Below, piece after piece: positions 35,863 to 45,102 of a stretch of DNA of 64,000 bases (positions are counted from its first letter, which is position 1; every line of letters starts with the position of its first letter). Location of the stretch: assembly GCF_029946515.1 (NCBI RefSeq), contig NZ_JARZHH010000020.1, positions 108,563-172,562 of the forward strand, given 5' to 3'. This DNA is from Polyangium sp. 6x1. GTDB lineage: Bacteria > Myxococcota_A > Polyangia > Polyangiales > Polyangiaceae. The notes beneath the pieces are model-generated. The model searched no databases. It saw nothing but the letters and a program-made list of their open reading frames with translations, and was not told the origin of the DNA. Both the position numbers and the translations under genes were made by a program.

Positions 35863-37199
35863 ACGCGAAGAGAGCGCTCGTGGGAATCGCGTCGCTCGCG
35901 CTCGCGCTCTCGGGCGCGGGCTGCCGGCGACCTGCGCCGAAAAAGGACAAACCCTTGCCGCAGGCGCCCCCGTCGACGAGCGCCGAGACGCTGACGACCC
36001 CGAGCGCGGCGCCGGACGAGGACGAGGCGCCCGCGGGATCGGCCGCGCCCGCGGGATCGGCCACGCCGGGGAATGCGCTCGCGGGCGCGGGCGGGGGCAC
36101 CACGAAAAAACGCAAGCCGAGGACCGGCGCGCGCTTTCTCATCGACGGTCCGGAGCAGCCGATCGCGGTGGGCGGGGCCGCGACGGTGTATTCGAAAGGC
36201 GTGATCTGGCGGCTCGCGGGCAATGCGGCGCAGGTGAGCCTGTTCGGGGCCGACGGGCCCGCGCCCGGGCCGAGCGAGCCGGAGCGGGCGCGGAAATGGC
36301 CGCGCGGAAAGGTGGCCGTCGCCGAGGACGCCTCGGGCGTGACGCACACGTACTGGGTCGAAGGATCGGGGCTCGTGCGGAGCGCGCTCGACGCCGAGGG
36401 AAAACTCGGCGCGCCCGAGGTCGTGGCGAACGACGCGGTGCCAGGGACGAGCCCTTCGGCATTGCGCACGGGCGGGCGCGACGCGGTGGCGTATCTGGCG
36501 GCGCCGAACGCGCGGAATGCGGAGCGGCACGGGCGATTGTGGGTCGAGGGCGGCGGCGTGCTGGATCTTTCGCCCGAGGGATCGGGGGCGACGTCGATTT
36601 CGCTCGTGCCGGTCGGCGAGGGGCAAGTGATCGCGATGTGGCTCGACGCGCGCTCGGCGATGACGCCGGTGCACGCGCGGCGCTTCGAGATCCGCGAGAA
36701 GACGACGGCGCTCGCGGCCGACGAGGTGGTCTTCGTGGGCGGGCCGCCCGAGGGGTATCCGGAGCTCGTGGGCGCGCGCGCGGGGAACTCCGCGGCCGGG
36801 CTCTTGCCGCTCGCCACGGAGAAAGGTTTCGCCCTCCATGACATTCTCGTCGACTGGAGCGGCAAGGCGAAGATCAAGACGCTCGATTACCCGAACGGGA
36901 TGGATACGGCGCCCGTGGCGGCGGCGACGGCGTGCGGCGAGACGATCGTGGTGTACGCGCGGCCGGAGGCGAAGGAGCCGGGCTCGCCGCAAGTGCTGGA
37001 GGTCGCGACGCTCGGCGGGAGCGGGGCGATCGAGGCGCAGGAAGTGGCCGCCTATCCGGGGCAGGTGCTCGAATTGCACGCGGCCGCGGCGGACGCGAAT
37101 ACGGTGTGGGTGGTGTACACGGCGGGGACGAAGTCGTTCGCCATGCGGCTCGGGTGCGGGGCGAAGACCACGGCCCCGCCCGCGCCCAAGGGCAAATGA
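35853..37199 (+). CDS. Propeller-like lipoprotein in peptidase operon
   Basis: About 448 residues with a lipobox (LSGAGC). A Pro/Ala/Thr/Ser-rich linker (to about residue 90) is followed by repeated beta segments (KVAVAEDASGVTHTYWVEG, GQVIAMWLDARS, ETIVVYARPEA, NTVWVVYTAG), resembling BNR or propeller blades. The start is a TTG: 35853 gives the longest version, and TTG 35859 overlaps the upstream stop (TTGA) and is equally likely; both keep the basic n-region of the signal peptide. It ends with ATGA shared with the transglutaminase gene. Likely a surface binding protein; function unknown. Confidence 0.7.
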   Translation: MSLNAKRALVGIASLALALSGAGCRRPAPKKDKPLPQAPPSTSAETLTTPSAAPDEDEAPAGSAAPAGSATPGNALAGAGGGTTKKRKPRTGARFLIDGPEQPIAVGGAATVYSKGVIWRLAGNAAQVSLFGADGPAPGPSEPERARKWPRGKVAVAEDASGVTHTYWVEGSGLVRSALDAEGKLGAPEVVANDAVPGTSPSALRTGGRDAVAYLAAPNARNAERHGRLWVEGGGVLDLSPEGSGATSISLVPVGEGQVIAMWLDARSAMTPVHARRFEIREKTTALAADEVVFVGGPPEGYPELVGARAGNSAAGLLPLATEKGFALHDILVDWSGKAKIKTLDYPNGMDTAPVAAATACGETIVVYARPEAKEPGSPQVLEVATLGGSGAIEAQEVAAYPGQVLELHAAAADANTVWVVYTAGTKSFAMRLGCGAKTTAPPAPKGK

Positions 37200-38722
37200 A
37201 GCCGGGCGGCGCGAAGCCCAGGAAGACGAGCCCCGCGCTCGCCGTGACCGTCTTCCTGCTGCGGATCCTGTGGGTCCTGTTCGTCGTCGCGCTGCCGCTC
37301 GCCGGGGTCTGGGCGGCCTCGTCGCTCGCCGCGTACTCGAACGGTCCGCGCTGGGCGGCGCTGCTCGCGGGGCTCTGCTTCTTTCCGATCCTGCCGCTCG
37401 CGTGGGAGGCGTTCGCGGCGTTCCGGCGCTCGCGGGAGAAGAACCCGAAGCCGCGGATCCTGACGTACGGCGATCGGATCCTGCTCCGAACGTTGGGGCT
37501 CAACCTGGTTTTTCTGGGCGCATTGCTGCTCGCGGCGCCCAAGGTGCTGTTCACGGCGCTCTCGGCGCGCGGCGACTGGTTCCTCGAAGGCGCGAAGGGC
37601 ACGTGGGCGGACACGGCGCGACGCGCGCTCTTTGCCACGGCCGATCGGCTCGAATGGCTCTATCTCGCCACGAACGAGAACCCCTACCGCGACGATCCAC
37701 CGAAGCCCACGGGCTCGTCGAGCTCCTCGGCCGCGCCCGTGCCGCCGCCCGTTCCCACGGACAAGCCGCGGCAAGCTGAACAGCCCGACGGTCAGGACAA
37801 ACCGATCCCCGACCCGACGCCCACGCCGGCGCCGCAGCCGGAGTCCGGCGCGAAGCGCTGGCCGTTCCGCGAGGAATTGCATCCGGCGGTGGCATCGATT
37901 CCCCCCGAGGTGGAGACGAGCCCGGCGGCCGTGGGAAAATACCTCGCGGCGAAGGAGCCGGACCCGGTGCTGCGGGTGAAGGCGCTGCACGATTACGTGG
38001 CCGATCGGGTCGCCTACGACGGCGAGAATTACCTGGCGAAGCGGTATCCGCCGCAGGACGCAGAGACCGTGTTCTCCACGCGGAAAGGCGTCTGCGCCGG
38101 ATACGCAAAGCTGCTCGTGGCGATGGGCGAGGCGGCAGGCGTTTCGATCGCCTACGTGGTCGGCGTGTCGCGCGACATGGGCGGCGACGTGGCCGGCGAG
38201 GGGCACGCCTGGAACGCCGCGCTCGTCGATGGGAAATGGTACCTCATCGACGCGACGTGGGACGCCGGGTATCTGAAGGGGCCCGCGTTCGTCAAGGAAT
38301 ACTCGACCGATTACCTGATGGCCCCGCCCGAGGTGTTCGGGGCAAACCATTTGCCCGACGAGCCGCGCTGGCAGCTCTCGTCGTCGCCGATCTCCCGCGG
38401 CGATTTCGTCCGGCAGCCGAACCTCCGGCCGGGCTTTCACGCGAAGGGGCTCGTGCTCGTGGATCCGAAGCGCTCGCAGGTGACGGTCGACGGCGAGGCG
38501 GTCGTGACCTTGAAGAACCCGGCCGGTATGTCGATCCTGGCCGACTTCGAGGCGAAGGGCGCGGCGCAGACGTCGCGCTGCCGGGTGACGCCGGGCGAGA
38601 CGACGCTCGTGCGGTGTGATCTACCCGCGGAAGGGACGTATCACGTACGGCTGTTCGCGAACGAGGCGCCGGTCGGGAGCCATTCGTTCGTGGGGCAATT
38701 CGAGGTGAACCGACGGAAGTGA
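37196..38722 (+). CDS. Membrane-anchored transglutaminase-like protein
   Basis: 508 residues. Two N-terminal membrane segments (about 20-45 and 58-78) and a third (about 95-118) precede a Pro-rich spacer. The transglutaminase-like core follows, with the triad Cys300 (KGVCAGYA), His337 (GEGHAWN) and Asp352 (LIDATWD). A C-terminal beta domain (LRPGFHAKGLVLVDPKRS onward) of the kind found after KWI-type transglutaminase cores ends the protein. It may crosslink or cleave peptides outside the cytoplasm. Coupled by ATGA to the propeller lipoprotein, suggesting a joint extracellular function with the M1 peptidase. Confidence 0.85.
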   Translation: MKPGGAKPRKTSPALAVTVFLLRILWVLFVVALPLAGVWAASSLAAYSNGPRWAALLAGLCFFPILPLAWEAFAAFRRSREKNPKPRILTYGDRILLRTLGLNLVFLGALLLAAPKVLFTALSARGDWFLEGAKGTWADTARRALFATADRLEWLYLATNENPYRDDPPKPTGSSSSSAAPVPPPVPTDKPRQAEQPDGQDKPIPDPTPTPAPQPESGAKRWPFREELHPAVASIPPEVETSPAAVGKYLAAKEPDPVLRVKALHDYVADRVAYDGENYLAKRYPPQDAETVFSTRKGVCAGYAKLLVAMGEAAGVSIAYVVGVSRDMGGDVAGEGHAWNAALVDGKWYLIDATWDAGYLKGPAFVKEYSTDYLMAPPEVFGANHLPDEPRWQLSSSPISRGDFVRQPNLRPGFHAKGLVLVDPKRSQVTVDGEAVVTLKNPAGMSILADFEAKGAAQTSRCRVTPGETTLVRCDLPAEGTYHVRLFANEAPVGSHSFVGQFEVNRRK

Positions 38723-38726
38723 GCCT

Positions 38727-39065
38727 TCACTTCCCCGCCCCGTCGATCACGCAGCCGAACCGCTCCGCGACGTAATGCGCGCGGCGCGTGTTCCAGAGCG
38801 CCGTGACCGTGACCGCCTTGCCCTCCATGTCGAAGGAGCGGCCGTCGATCGGGACGACGGTCTGGCGGATGAACCCCTCGCAATCCGGCTGCGGGCGGCC
38901 CTCGACGAAGAGGCAGGAGCAGAGTTCTTTCGCCTCGTAGCCCGCCGGCAGCGACGGGAACGCGGAGAGGGCCTTCCAGTTCCAGGCGACGAAGATCGCG
39001 ACGAGGCCGAGGATCACGCCGAGGACGATGCCGACGATCTTGAGGACGCGCTTGCCCCGCTTCAT
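38727..39065 (-). CDS. Small single-pass membrane protein in beta-lactamase-like operon
   Basis: 112 residues. One N-terminal membrane helix (IVGIVLGVILGLVAIFVAW, about 11-29) is followed by a small outside domain with a CSC pair and two further cysteines. Small proteins of this shape often accompany serine beta-lactamase-like genes in myxobacteria. The ATG at 39065 overlaps the upstream stop (ATGA). It is the last gene of a four-gene coupled operon and is convergent with the transglutaminase gene, 4 bp away. Function unknown. Confidence 0.75.
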   Translation of the reverse strand: MKRGKRVLKIVGIVLGVILGLVAIFVAWNWKALSAFPSLPAGYEAKELCSCLFVEGRPQPDCEGFIRQTVVPIDGRSFDMEGKAVTVTALWNTRRAHYVAERFGCVIDGAGK

Positions 39066-40312
39066 CGCTTCACCAGCCCGGAGAGGAGCTCGAGGTAATA
39101 CCCCTTCGTGAAGGCCTTTTCGCGGTCGGGCACGCAGTTCTTTTGCACGTGCGCGGAGCAGCCGTACTCGCGGTCGTCGCCCATGCGCACGGCGACGAGG
39201 TCGAGCGAGGGGATCACGAAGATCGATTTGCCCCAGTGGCCGAGGGCCGCGAACGTGTCGGGCGGCGCGGCGGGCCAGGGGCGCGGGATGTTTCGCTTGG
39301 GGTCGCCGACGTTCAGGTAGACCTGGGCGCCGGGGTTGTCCTCCCATAACGGCGGCGGAACCTCGGTCGTGTAGTAGGCGGGGGCCATCGTGAGCGTGTA
39401 GGCGACCCATCCCTCCGGCAAGAGGCGCTTGCCGTCCCAGACGCCGTCGGCGAGGTAGAGCAATCCCCATTTCGCGAGGTCGCGGGCCGTGGCGTAGAGG
39501 TACGAGGAGCCGACGAAATTGCCCGCGCCGTCGCGCTCGAAGCGGGCGCTCGTCATGCCGAGCGGCTCGAAGAGCGCTTTCCACGGGTACGAGGCGTATT
39601 CGGCGTCCGACATCGTGGCGCGCAGGGCCGCGAGGAGGAGGTTCGTGTCGCCGCTCGAATAACTCCAGCGCGTGCCCGGGGCATGGGCGAGGCCGTGCCC
39701 GGCGACGAAACGAGGCATGTCGTCCTGGCCGCGCGTGTAGAGCATGGCCATGACCGAGGAGAAGACCGGTGAAGCCTCGTAGGTCTCGTTCCAGTCGATC
39801 CCCGAGCTCATGCGGAGCAGATCGGTCATCCGGACGTTCTGTTTGTCCGGGCCGAGCGCCGCGTAATACTTCCCCGCGGGGTCGTCGATCTTGAAGCGCC
39901 CCTCCTGGGCCGCGATGCCGATGAGGGTGTTCACGAAGCTCTTCGACACCGACCACGTGAGCAGCGACGTCTCGGCCGTGGTGCCGCGCGCATAATGCTC
40001 GAAGACGAGCTTTCCGTCTTTCACCAGGACGAACGCGTTCGTGCGTTGTCCCTTGCGGTCCACATCGTCGCCATGGCGCGCGAAGAGGTACGCGTCGAGC
40101 TTCTTCAGCGCGGCCGGATCAATGCCCACGGAGGCGGGATCCGCCGTGGGCCAGGCCCGCGTGGGCCATTCGGTCCGCGATTTCACGGCGAACGGGGGCG
40201 GGCCCGTGAGCTCGACGGGCGTGGAATCGCCGGCGCCCGGGGACGAGCAGCCGGCGAGGGCCGAGAGCGCGAGGAAAAGCGTGGCGCGGAAGGAGCCCAT
40301 GAACGTGCTCAC
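39062..40312 (-). CDS. Serine beta-lactamase-like (class C fold) lipoprotein hydrolase
   Basis: 416 residues with a lipobox (LSALAGC). The penicillin-binding fold motifs are present: SVSK at 121-124 (nucleophile Ser121), YSS starting at Tyr218, and GHWGKS with His359 in place of KTG. The length and HxG motif fit esterase or D-aminopeptidase-type members as well as beta-lactamases. The GTG at 40312 overlaps the upstream stop (GTGA); an ATG at 40300 gives a shorter signal peptide. It acts in the periplasm or on the surface, on a peptide, ester or cell-wall substrate that cannot be set from sequence. Confidence 0.85.
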   Translation of the reverse strand: MSTFMGSFRATLFLALSALAGCSSPGAGDSTPVELTGPPPFAVKSRTEWPTRAWPTADPASVGIDPAALKKLDAYLFARHGDDVDRKGQRTNAFVLVKDGKLVFEHYARGTTAETSLLTWSVSKSFVNTLIGIAAQEGRFKIDDPAGKYYAALGPDKQNVRMTDLLRMSSGIDWNETYEASPVFSSVMAMLYTRGQDDMPRFVAGHGLAHAPGTRWSYSSGDTNLLLAALRATMSDAEYASYPWKALFEPLGMTSARFERDGAGNFVGSSYLYATARDLAKWGLLYLADGVWDGKRLLPEGWVAYTLTMAPAYYTTEVPPPLWEDNPGAQVYLNVGDPKRNIPRPWPAAPPDTFAALGHWGKSIFVIPSLDLVAVRMGDDREYGCSAHVQKNCVPDREKAFTKGYYLELLSGLVKR

Positions 40313-40890
40313 AAGGGGGCGAGTGTGACGATCGGGCCGGGTTCGTCCTCGGCCCACATCTCGGAGAGGCCGACGACCGGCTGGAACATCGGTCCGCTGC
40401 CCGGCATGTAATACGCTCCCCCGGTCCGCTGCGTGATCTGGAAGAAGCGCCGATCGCCGCGGCGAAGCGGGAAGACGACTTCGACGGCGTCCCAGCAAAT
40501 CTGGCCCTGGTCGGGATCGCTGGTGCACTCGCCGCCGCCCTGCTTCACGGAGAAGAAGACGTCGTTCGTGTTGCCCGCGACGAGGTCGATGCTGTTCGAA
40601 TTGAGGACCTCGCAGCGGAAACGGAGCCATTCCCGCACCCGGCGAACCGAGCAGAAGTACGAGCGGCTCGCGGCGTCGAGATCCTTGGCGGCGCTCCATT
40701 CGGCGAACGTGGGCGGCTTCGATTTCTCGGCGGGGACGGGGCCGAGGAAGGGGAGCGATTCCGCGGGCGGCGCCGCCTCCGCGTCCGCACCCGCGTCGCC
40801 CGGGGAGGCGTCGGGCACGTCCTCGGGCGACGCGACGCTCGACAGGAGCGAGAGCGCGGCGAAGGCAGGGAGGAGCGAGCGAAGCTTCAT
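40309..40890 (-). CDS. Secreted protein, function unknown
   Basis: 193 residues. The signal peptide (MKLRSLLPAFAALSLLSSVA) is followed by an acidic Asp/Ala linker, then about 140 residues with four cysteines and a beta-rich pattern (EWLRFRCEVLNSNSIDLVAG, ICWDAVEVVFPLRRGDRRFF). The start overlaps the stop of the di-heme lipoprotein gene (ATGA), and the end overlaps the hydrolase start. Codon frame and signal are sound, but I recognise no family. Confidence 0.75.
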   Translation of the reverse strand: MKLRSLLPAFAALSLLSSVASPEDVPDASPGDAGADAEAAPPAESLPFLGPVPAEKSKPPTFAEWSAAKDLDAASRSYFCSVRRVREWLRFRCEVLNSNSIDLVAGNTNDVFFSVKQGGGECTSDPDQGQICWDAVEVVFPLRRGDRRFFQITQRTGGAYYMPGSGPMFQPVVGLSEMWAEDEPGPIVTLAPL

Positions 40891-42929
40891 AACGTCCTCA
40901 GGTAGGCGACGAGGGCGGCCTTGTCCTCGGCGGAGAGCTGGTTCGTCTTGCCCATGCGGTCGTCGTTCTTGTCGATGAGCTCTTCGAGCGTGGCGTAGCT
41001 GCCGTCGTGGAAATACGGGGGCGTGCCGCCGACGAAGAGGAGCGAAGGCGTCTTGTATTTGTTGTTGTCCTTCTCGTCGGTGTAGCCCGCACGAATCGTC
41101 ATGCGGGGCAGCGGCATCGGGACACGATCGGTGTGCTCGGCGCCCGCATGGCACGATTTGCAGCCGGTCTCGGCGCCCTCGAAGACGGCCTTGCCGCGCT
41201 TCTCGACCTCCGAGAGCTCGGCCTTTTCGCGCGGCGGAGGGACGAGGCCGCCGCGGAGGAAGGCGGCGATCGCGAGCGCCCGCGGGCGGGTCGCTTGCTT
41301 GTCCACGACGTGCCGCTCGTCCCAGCGGTGGAGGGCGAAGCCCGCGAGGATGCGCTCGACGAGGGTCTCGCTCTCGCCGTGCCAGCCATAAGGTCCCTCT
41401 GCGGTGACGCGGCCGGCGAGCATGGGTGTCTGGCGGGCCAAACCTGCGACGCGGCCATTCGAGACGAACGTGTGGTTCGTGCCCTCCTCCTCCGAGACGA
41501 ACTCGGTCCAGGTAAAACCGTCGTCGCGGCCCTCGGGGTGACACCCCGCGCAGCCGAGGCCGCCGCTCACGAGGGTATCCTGGGCGTCGTAAAAGAGGCG
41601 GCGTCCCTCGGCGACGAGGGCGTCCTTCGGGCCCTGGCCGAGCGGAATGCGGACGACGCTGGATTTCGCGCCGGCCTTGGGTTCGGGGAACGTGAGGACG
41701 GCGAGCACGTTCGTGGAGCGGCAAAACACGTAGGCTTTGCGCTCGTCGGAGGAGAGCGCGAGGCCACTCGGAGCGGCGCACGCTGGGCCGCCGCCGCTCG
41801 CGCCCTCGTCGTGCAGGGGGTGGTTTTTCCGGACCATCGCCGAGGGGTCGATCGAGGTCGCGTCGAGCTCGGGCAAGGCGAGGTTGCCCTCGCCGAGGAC
41901 GAGCAAGGTGCGCGTCGTCGCGCGATACACCATGGCGCGCGGCTGCACGAGGTCGCCAGGGCGGAGGTCGAGGGTCGGGTCGTCGGGCGGGATCGAGTTG
42001 ATATGCGTCCCGGTGAGCGGGGGCTGCTTGCGCCGGGGCGCGAGCGGGGAATCGTCGCGCGGGAGCAAGACGTCGACGGTCGGCGCGCCGTACCAGGGCT
42101 CGACCCCCATGGCGCCGAAGGCATGGCGCGCGACGAAAAGCCTGCGTTCGTCGGGCGAAAACGTGAGGGCATAGCCGAGGGAGGCGTCGTCCGCACGCGT
42201 GGTGTCGTACGGCAGCCGGAGCGGCGCGGCGGGGAGGTTCACGCGCTTGACCGTCGGTTTGTCGCTGCCGATTCCGTCGATGCGCGTGAGCGCGGCGCCG
42301 ACGAGGTGGCTCACGTACGCGCGCGAGCCGTCCGCGGCAATGGCGATGCCGCGCGGCTCGCGCGCGACGTCGACCGTGAAGCGGACCTTGTTCGTTTCGA
42401 GGTCGACGGCGGAGACCTTGTGCGTCCACGCAGACGAGACGAGCGCGGTCTTCTCGTCTTTCGTGATCGCGAGCCCCCAGGCGTCGGCGGGCAGGGCGAT
42501 ACGCGCGGCTTCCCCGTATACGACCGTGGGATCGGGCCGTATCACGAGGAGCAGGCCGGGATCGCGAATCGTGACGAGCACCTCGCCGTCCCGCGCCACG
42601 ACCTGCGCGGGCCGGCCCGGGAGCGGCACGGTCAGCGCGGGTTTTTCCTTGTCGAACGGGAGCGGCACGACGTGGAGCGCGCTTCCATCCTCGTCGGCGA
42701 CGTAGAGGAGGTCCTCCGCGGGGCTCCGCGCGACGACGTTGCCTTGCCGGCTCGCCGCGGGCGTCTTCGCCTTCGGGGGCGGCGCGGCGGCGGAATCGGC
42801 CGGGCCGGGCGCCGCGGAGGACGCGGCCCCGGGCGCGGGGTCTGTGGAGCTTTTCCCGCAGGAAGAGCACCCAGCAGCGGCGAGCGGCGCGACGAGGAGG
42901 GCGGCGACGAGGAGGGGCGAGGTCCGCAT
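40887..42929 (-). CDS. YVTN-propeller / di-heme MauG-CcpA-like lipoprotein
   Basis: 680-residue putative lipoprotein (lipobox AAAGCSS). After an Ala/Pro linker, residues about 60-430 form a YVTN/NHL-type propeller (LLYVADEDGSALHVVPL, AWGLAITKDEKTALVS, GIAIAADGSRAYVSH). The C-terminal 230 residues hold two c-type hemes, CAGCH at 460-464 and CKSCH at 590-594, and the MauG/CcpA tail KYKTPSLLFVGGTPPYFHDG. It probably does redox chemistry outside the cytoplasm, as a peroxidase or on a protein or peptide. First gene of the coupled four-gene operon; it follows a divergent gap of about 98 bp. Confidence 0.88.
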   Translation of the reverse strand: MRTSPLLVAALLVAPLAAAGCSSCGKSSTDPAPGAASSAAPGPADSAAAPPPKAKTPAASRQGNVVARSPAEDLLYVADEDGSALHVVPLPFDKEKPALTVPLPGRPAQVVARDGEVLVTIRDPGLLLVIRPDPTVVYGEAARIALPADAWGLAITKDEKTALVSSAWTHKVSAVDLETNKVRFTVDVAREPRGIAIAADGSRAYVSHLVGAALTRIDGIGSDKPTVKRVNLPAAPLRLPYDTTRADDASLGYALTFSPDERRLFVARHAFGAMGVEPWYGAPTVDVLLPRDDSPLAPRRKQPPLTGTHINSIPPDDPTLDLRPGDLVQPRAMVYRATTRTLLVLGEGNLALPELDATSIDPSAMVRKNHPLHDEGASGGGPACAAPSGLALSSDERKAYVFCRSTNVLAVLTFPEPKAGAKSSVVRIPLGQGPKDALVAEGRRLFYDAQDTLVSGGLGCAGCHPEGRDDGFTWTEFVSEEEGTNHTFVSNGRVAGLARQTPMLAGRVTAEGPYGWHGESETLVERILAGFALHRWDERHVVDKQATRPRALAIAAFLRGGLVPPPREKAELSEVEKRGKAVFEGAETGCKSCHAGAEHTDRVPMPLPRMTIRAGYTDEKDNNKYKTPSLLFVGGTPPYFHDGSYATLEELIDKNDDRMGKTNQLSAEDKAALVAYLRTL

Positions 42930-43027
42930 GTCCCTGATTGGAAGCGAATATCATGGAGGTCCGCGGGACGGAACCCGGAAAGGTGAGCCATTCCAAGCGT
43001 TGTCCTCGCACGCCCGGAGGTGCTAGG

Positions 43028-44293
43028 GTGGCGCCGATCGCGATGGATAGCGCCGAAAGACGAGCCTCTTTTCCCCGTGGATTCGCGGTTCTGGACGTCG
43101 AGACGACCGGGCTGCGATGGAAGACGGATCGGATCGTCGAGCTCGCCGTCGTGCGCACGGACGCGGAAGGTCGGGTGCTCGCGGAGCTCACGACGCTGGT
43201 GAACCCCGAGCGGAACCCCGGCGCGACGCACATCCACGGGCTCGGCGCGGAGGATCTCGCGGGCGCGCCGCGGTTTTCGGACGTGCTCTCCGAGCTCGTG
43301 CGGTTCCTCGAAGGCGCGGTGCTCGTGGGGCACAACGTGAAATTCGATCTCGCGTTCCTCGCCGAGGAGCTCGGGCGGCTCGGGTACGCGTGGCCCGACG
43401 CGCCGCGGCTCTGCACGCGCGAGCTCGCGATGCGGGTCTTGCCGGGGCTCGGGGAATATCGGCTCTCGTCGTGCTGCAAGGCCCTCGGCGTGGACGGCGG
43501 GAACGAGCACCGCGCGCTCGACGACGCGCGCGCGGCCGCGGGGGTGTTCGCGCGGCTCAATAAGACGGGCTTCTGGCGCACGTCGTACGACACGGAGCTC
43601 ACGGTCGCGTCGAGCGTCGCGTGGCCGGTGATCGAAGGTCCGTCGCGGATCGTCGCGCGGGGCGAGGCGCAGGCCTCGGCGGAGCCGTCGCTGCTCGGCG
43701 CGATGGTGGAAGGTTTGCCCGAGGGGACGTCGAACGGGAGCGTGGAGGGGTATTTCTCGGTGCTCGACGAGATCCTCGAAGATCGGCGCGTCACCGAGGA
43801 AAAGGCGGACGCGGCGCGGAAGCACGCCCTTGGCGCGGGGCTCTTGCGCGGGGACGTGACGGCCGCGCATCGGGCCTATTTGACGGGCGTCGCGCGGGCG
43901 GCGCTCGCGGGGGATCTCGGCGGGGGTCTCGGCGCCTCCGATCTCGCGCGGGTCGCGCGGCTCCTCGGTTTGCCCGCGGATTCGGCGGAGCAGGCGCTCG
44001 CGGCGGCGCAGAGCGGCGCGGCGGCGCCTCGGCCAGGCTCGACGCGGCCGCTCGTGCCGGGGACGTCGATATGTTTTTCCGGGGACGGCGAGCCGACGAA
44101 GGCCGCGCTCGAAGCGCGGGCGGTGGCGGCGGGCCTGCGCGTGCAGGCCTCCGTGACGAAGAAGCTCGACGTGCTGGTGATCGACGATCCGCATTCGATG
44201 ACGGCGAAGAGCCAGAAGGCGCGGGCTTATGGGATCCGCGTGCTCACGGTGCCGGTGTTCCTCACGCTCGCACGAACGCCGGACAAGCAATGA
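43028..44293 (+). CDS. DEDDh 3'-5' exonuclease with C-terminal BRCT-like domain
   Basis: 421 residues. The epsilon-type exonuclease domain (about 15-185) has ExoI DVETTG, ExoII VGHNVKFDLAFL and ExoIII HRALDDARA. A middle helical part (VLDEILEDRRVTEEKADAARK) resembles a TerB-like bundle. The C-terminal about 80 residues (GTSICFSGDGEPTKAALEAR to LTVPVFLTL) read as a BRCT domain like that of NAD-dependent DNA ligase. It probably trims DNA or RNA 3' ends in repair. GTG 43028 has a GGAGG at good spacing; ATG 43043 is the alternative. It precedes nth by 89 bp, which fits a repair role. Confidence 0.85.
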   Translation: MAPIAMDSAERRASFPRGFAVLDVETTGLRWKTDRIVELAVVRTDAEGRVLAELTTLVNPERNPGATHIHGLGAEDLAGAPRFSDVLSELVRFLEGAVLVGHNVKFDLAFLAEELGRLGYAWPDAPRLCTRELAMRVLPGLGEYRLSSCCKALGVDGGNEHRALDDARAAAGVFARLNKTGFWRTSYDTELTVASSVAWPVIEGPSRIVARGEAQASAEPSLLGAMVEGLPEGTSNGSVEGYFSVLDEILEDRRVTEEKADAARKHALGAGLLRGDVTAAHRAYLTGVARAALAGDLGGGLGASDLARVARLLGLPADSAEQALAAAQSGAAAPRPGSTRPLVPGTSICFSGDGEPTKAALEARAVAAGLRVQASVTKKLDVLVIDDPHSMTAKSQKARAYGIRVLTVPVFLTLARTPDKQ

Positions 44294-44382
44294 CCGAGCC
44301 GCGAGATTCGGGTCTCGCCAGGCGCATTCGATTCGGGTAGGCTCGGGTTCGTCCTCACGAAAGAACGCAGGAGGTCATTCGC

Positions 44383-45021
44383 ATGGCAAGGTCTGGCGAG
44401 GTCTCGATCTCGACGGTGCTCGAGCGGCTCCAGAACAAGTACCCGGACGCTCGTTACGAGCTCGACTGGACGACGCCGCTGGAGCTCTTGATCGCCACCA
44501 TCCTCGCCGCGCAATGCACCGACGTGCGGGTCAACAAGGTGACGAAGACGCTCTTCCCGAAATACCGCAACGCCAAGGAGTACGCCGAGGCGAACACGGA
44601 GGAGCTCGAGCAGATCTTGCAGCCGACGGGCGCTTTTCGGCAAAAGGCGAAGGCCGTTCAGGAGACGTGCCGCGCGCTCTGCGAGCGGCACGGGGGCGAG
44701 GTGCCGCGGACGATGCAGGAGCTCACGGCGCTGCGCGGGGTCGCGCGGAAGACGGCGAACGTGGTGCTCAACAATGCATGGGACATCCCCTCGGGCATCA
44801 TCGTGGACACGCACGTCGCGCGCGTGAGCCAGCGAATGGGCCTGACCACGCAGGAGAAGCCCGAGGCCATCGAGCGGGATCTGATGAACATGGTGCCCGA
44901 GGAGCGCTGGACGAAGTTCGGCCCGGCGATGGTCCTGCACGGGAGGTACACGTGCACGGCCAAGGCGCCGCAATGCGGTGATTGCATGTTCGCCGACGTA
45001 TGCCCCAAGCGAAACGTCTGA
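44383..45021 (+). CDS. nth: Endonuclease III
   Basis: 212-residue base-excision-repair DNA glycosylase/AP lyase for oxidised pyrimidines. The helix-hairpin-helix LTALRGVARKTANVVL holds the catalytic Lys. Asp is in IIVDTHVARVSQRMG. The 4Fe-4S cluster Cys spacing C-x6-C-x2-C-x5-C is seen at the C-terminus (CTAKAPQC, then GDC, then MFADVC). A strong GGAGG precedes the ATG. Length is normal for Nth. Confidence 0.95.
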   Translation: MARSGEVSISTVLERLQNKYPDARYELDWTTPLELLIATILAAQCTDVRVNKVTKTLFPKYRNAKEYAEANTEELEQILQPTGAFRQKAKAVQETCRALCERHGGEVPRTMQELTALRGVARKTANVVLNNAWDIPSGIIVDTHVARVSQRMGLTTQEKPEAIERDLMNMVPEERWTKFGPAMVLHGRYTCTAKAPQCGDCMFADVCPKRNV

Positions 45022-45102
45022 TCCCCTGAGCTCGTGGGCGAGGTCCCTCGGCTCCACGATCCGGCTCCCCAGCTCCGCGAGACCCCTCCCCTGCCCCCCC
45101 GA

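Noticed and set aside
41007..42986. A plus-strand open frame of about 659 codons opposite the di-heme lipoprotein gene
   Set aside because: Shadow of the minus-strand gene, which has a lipobox and two CxxCH motifs.
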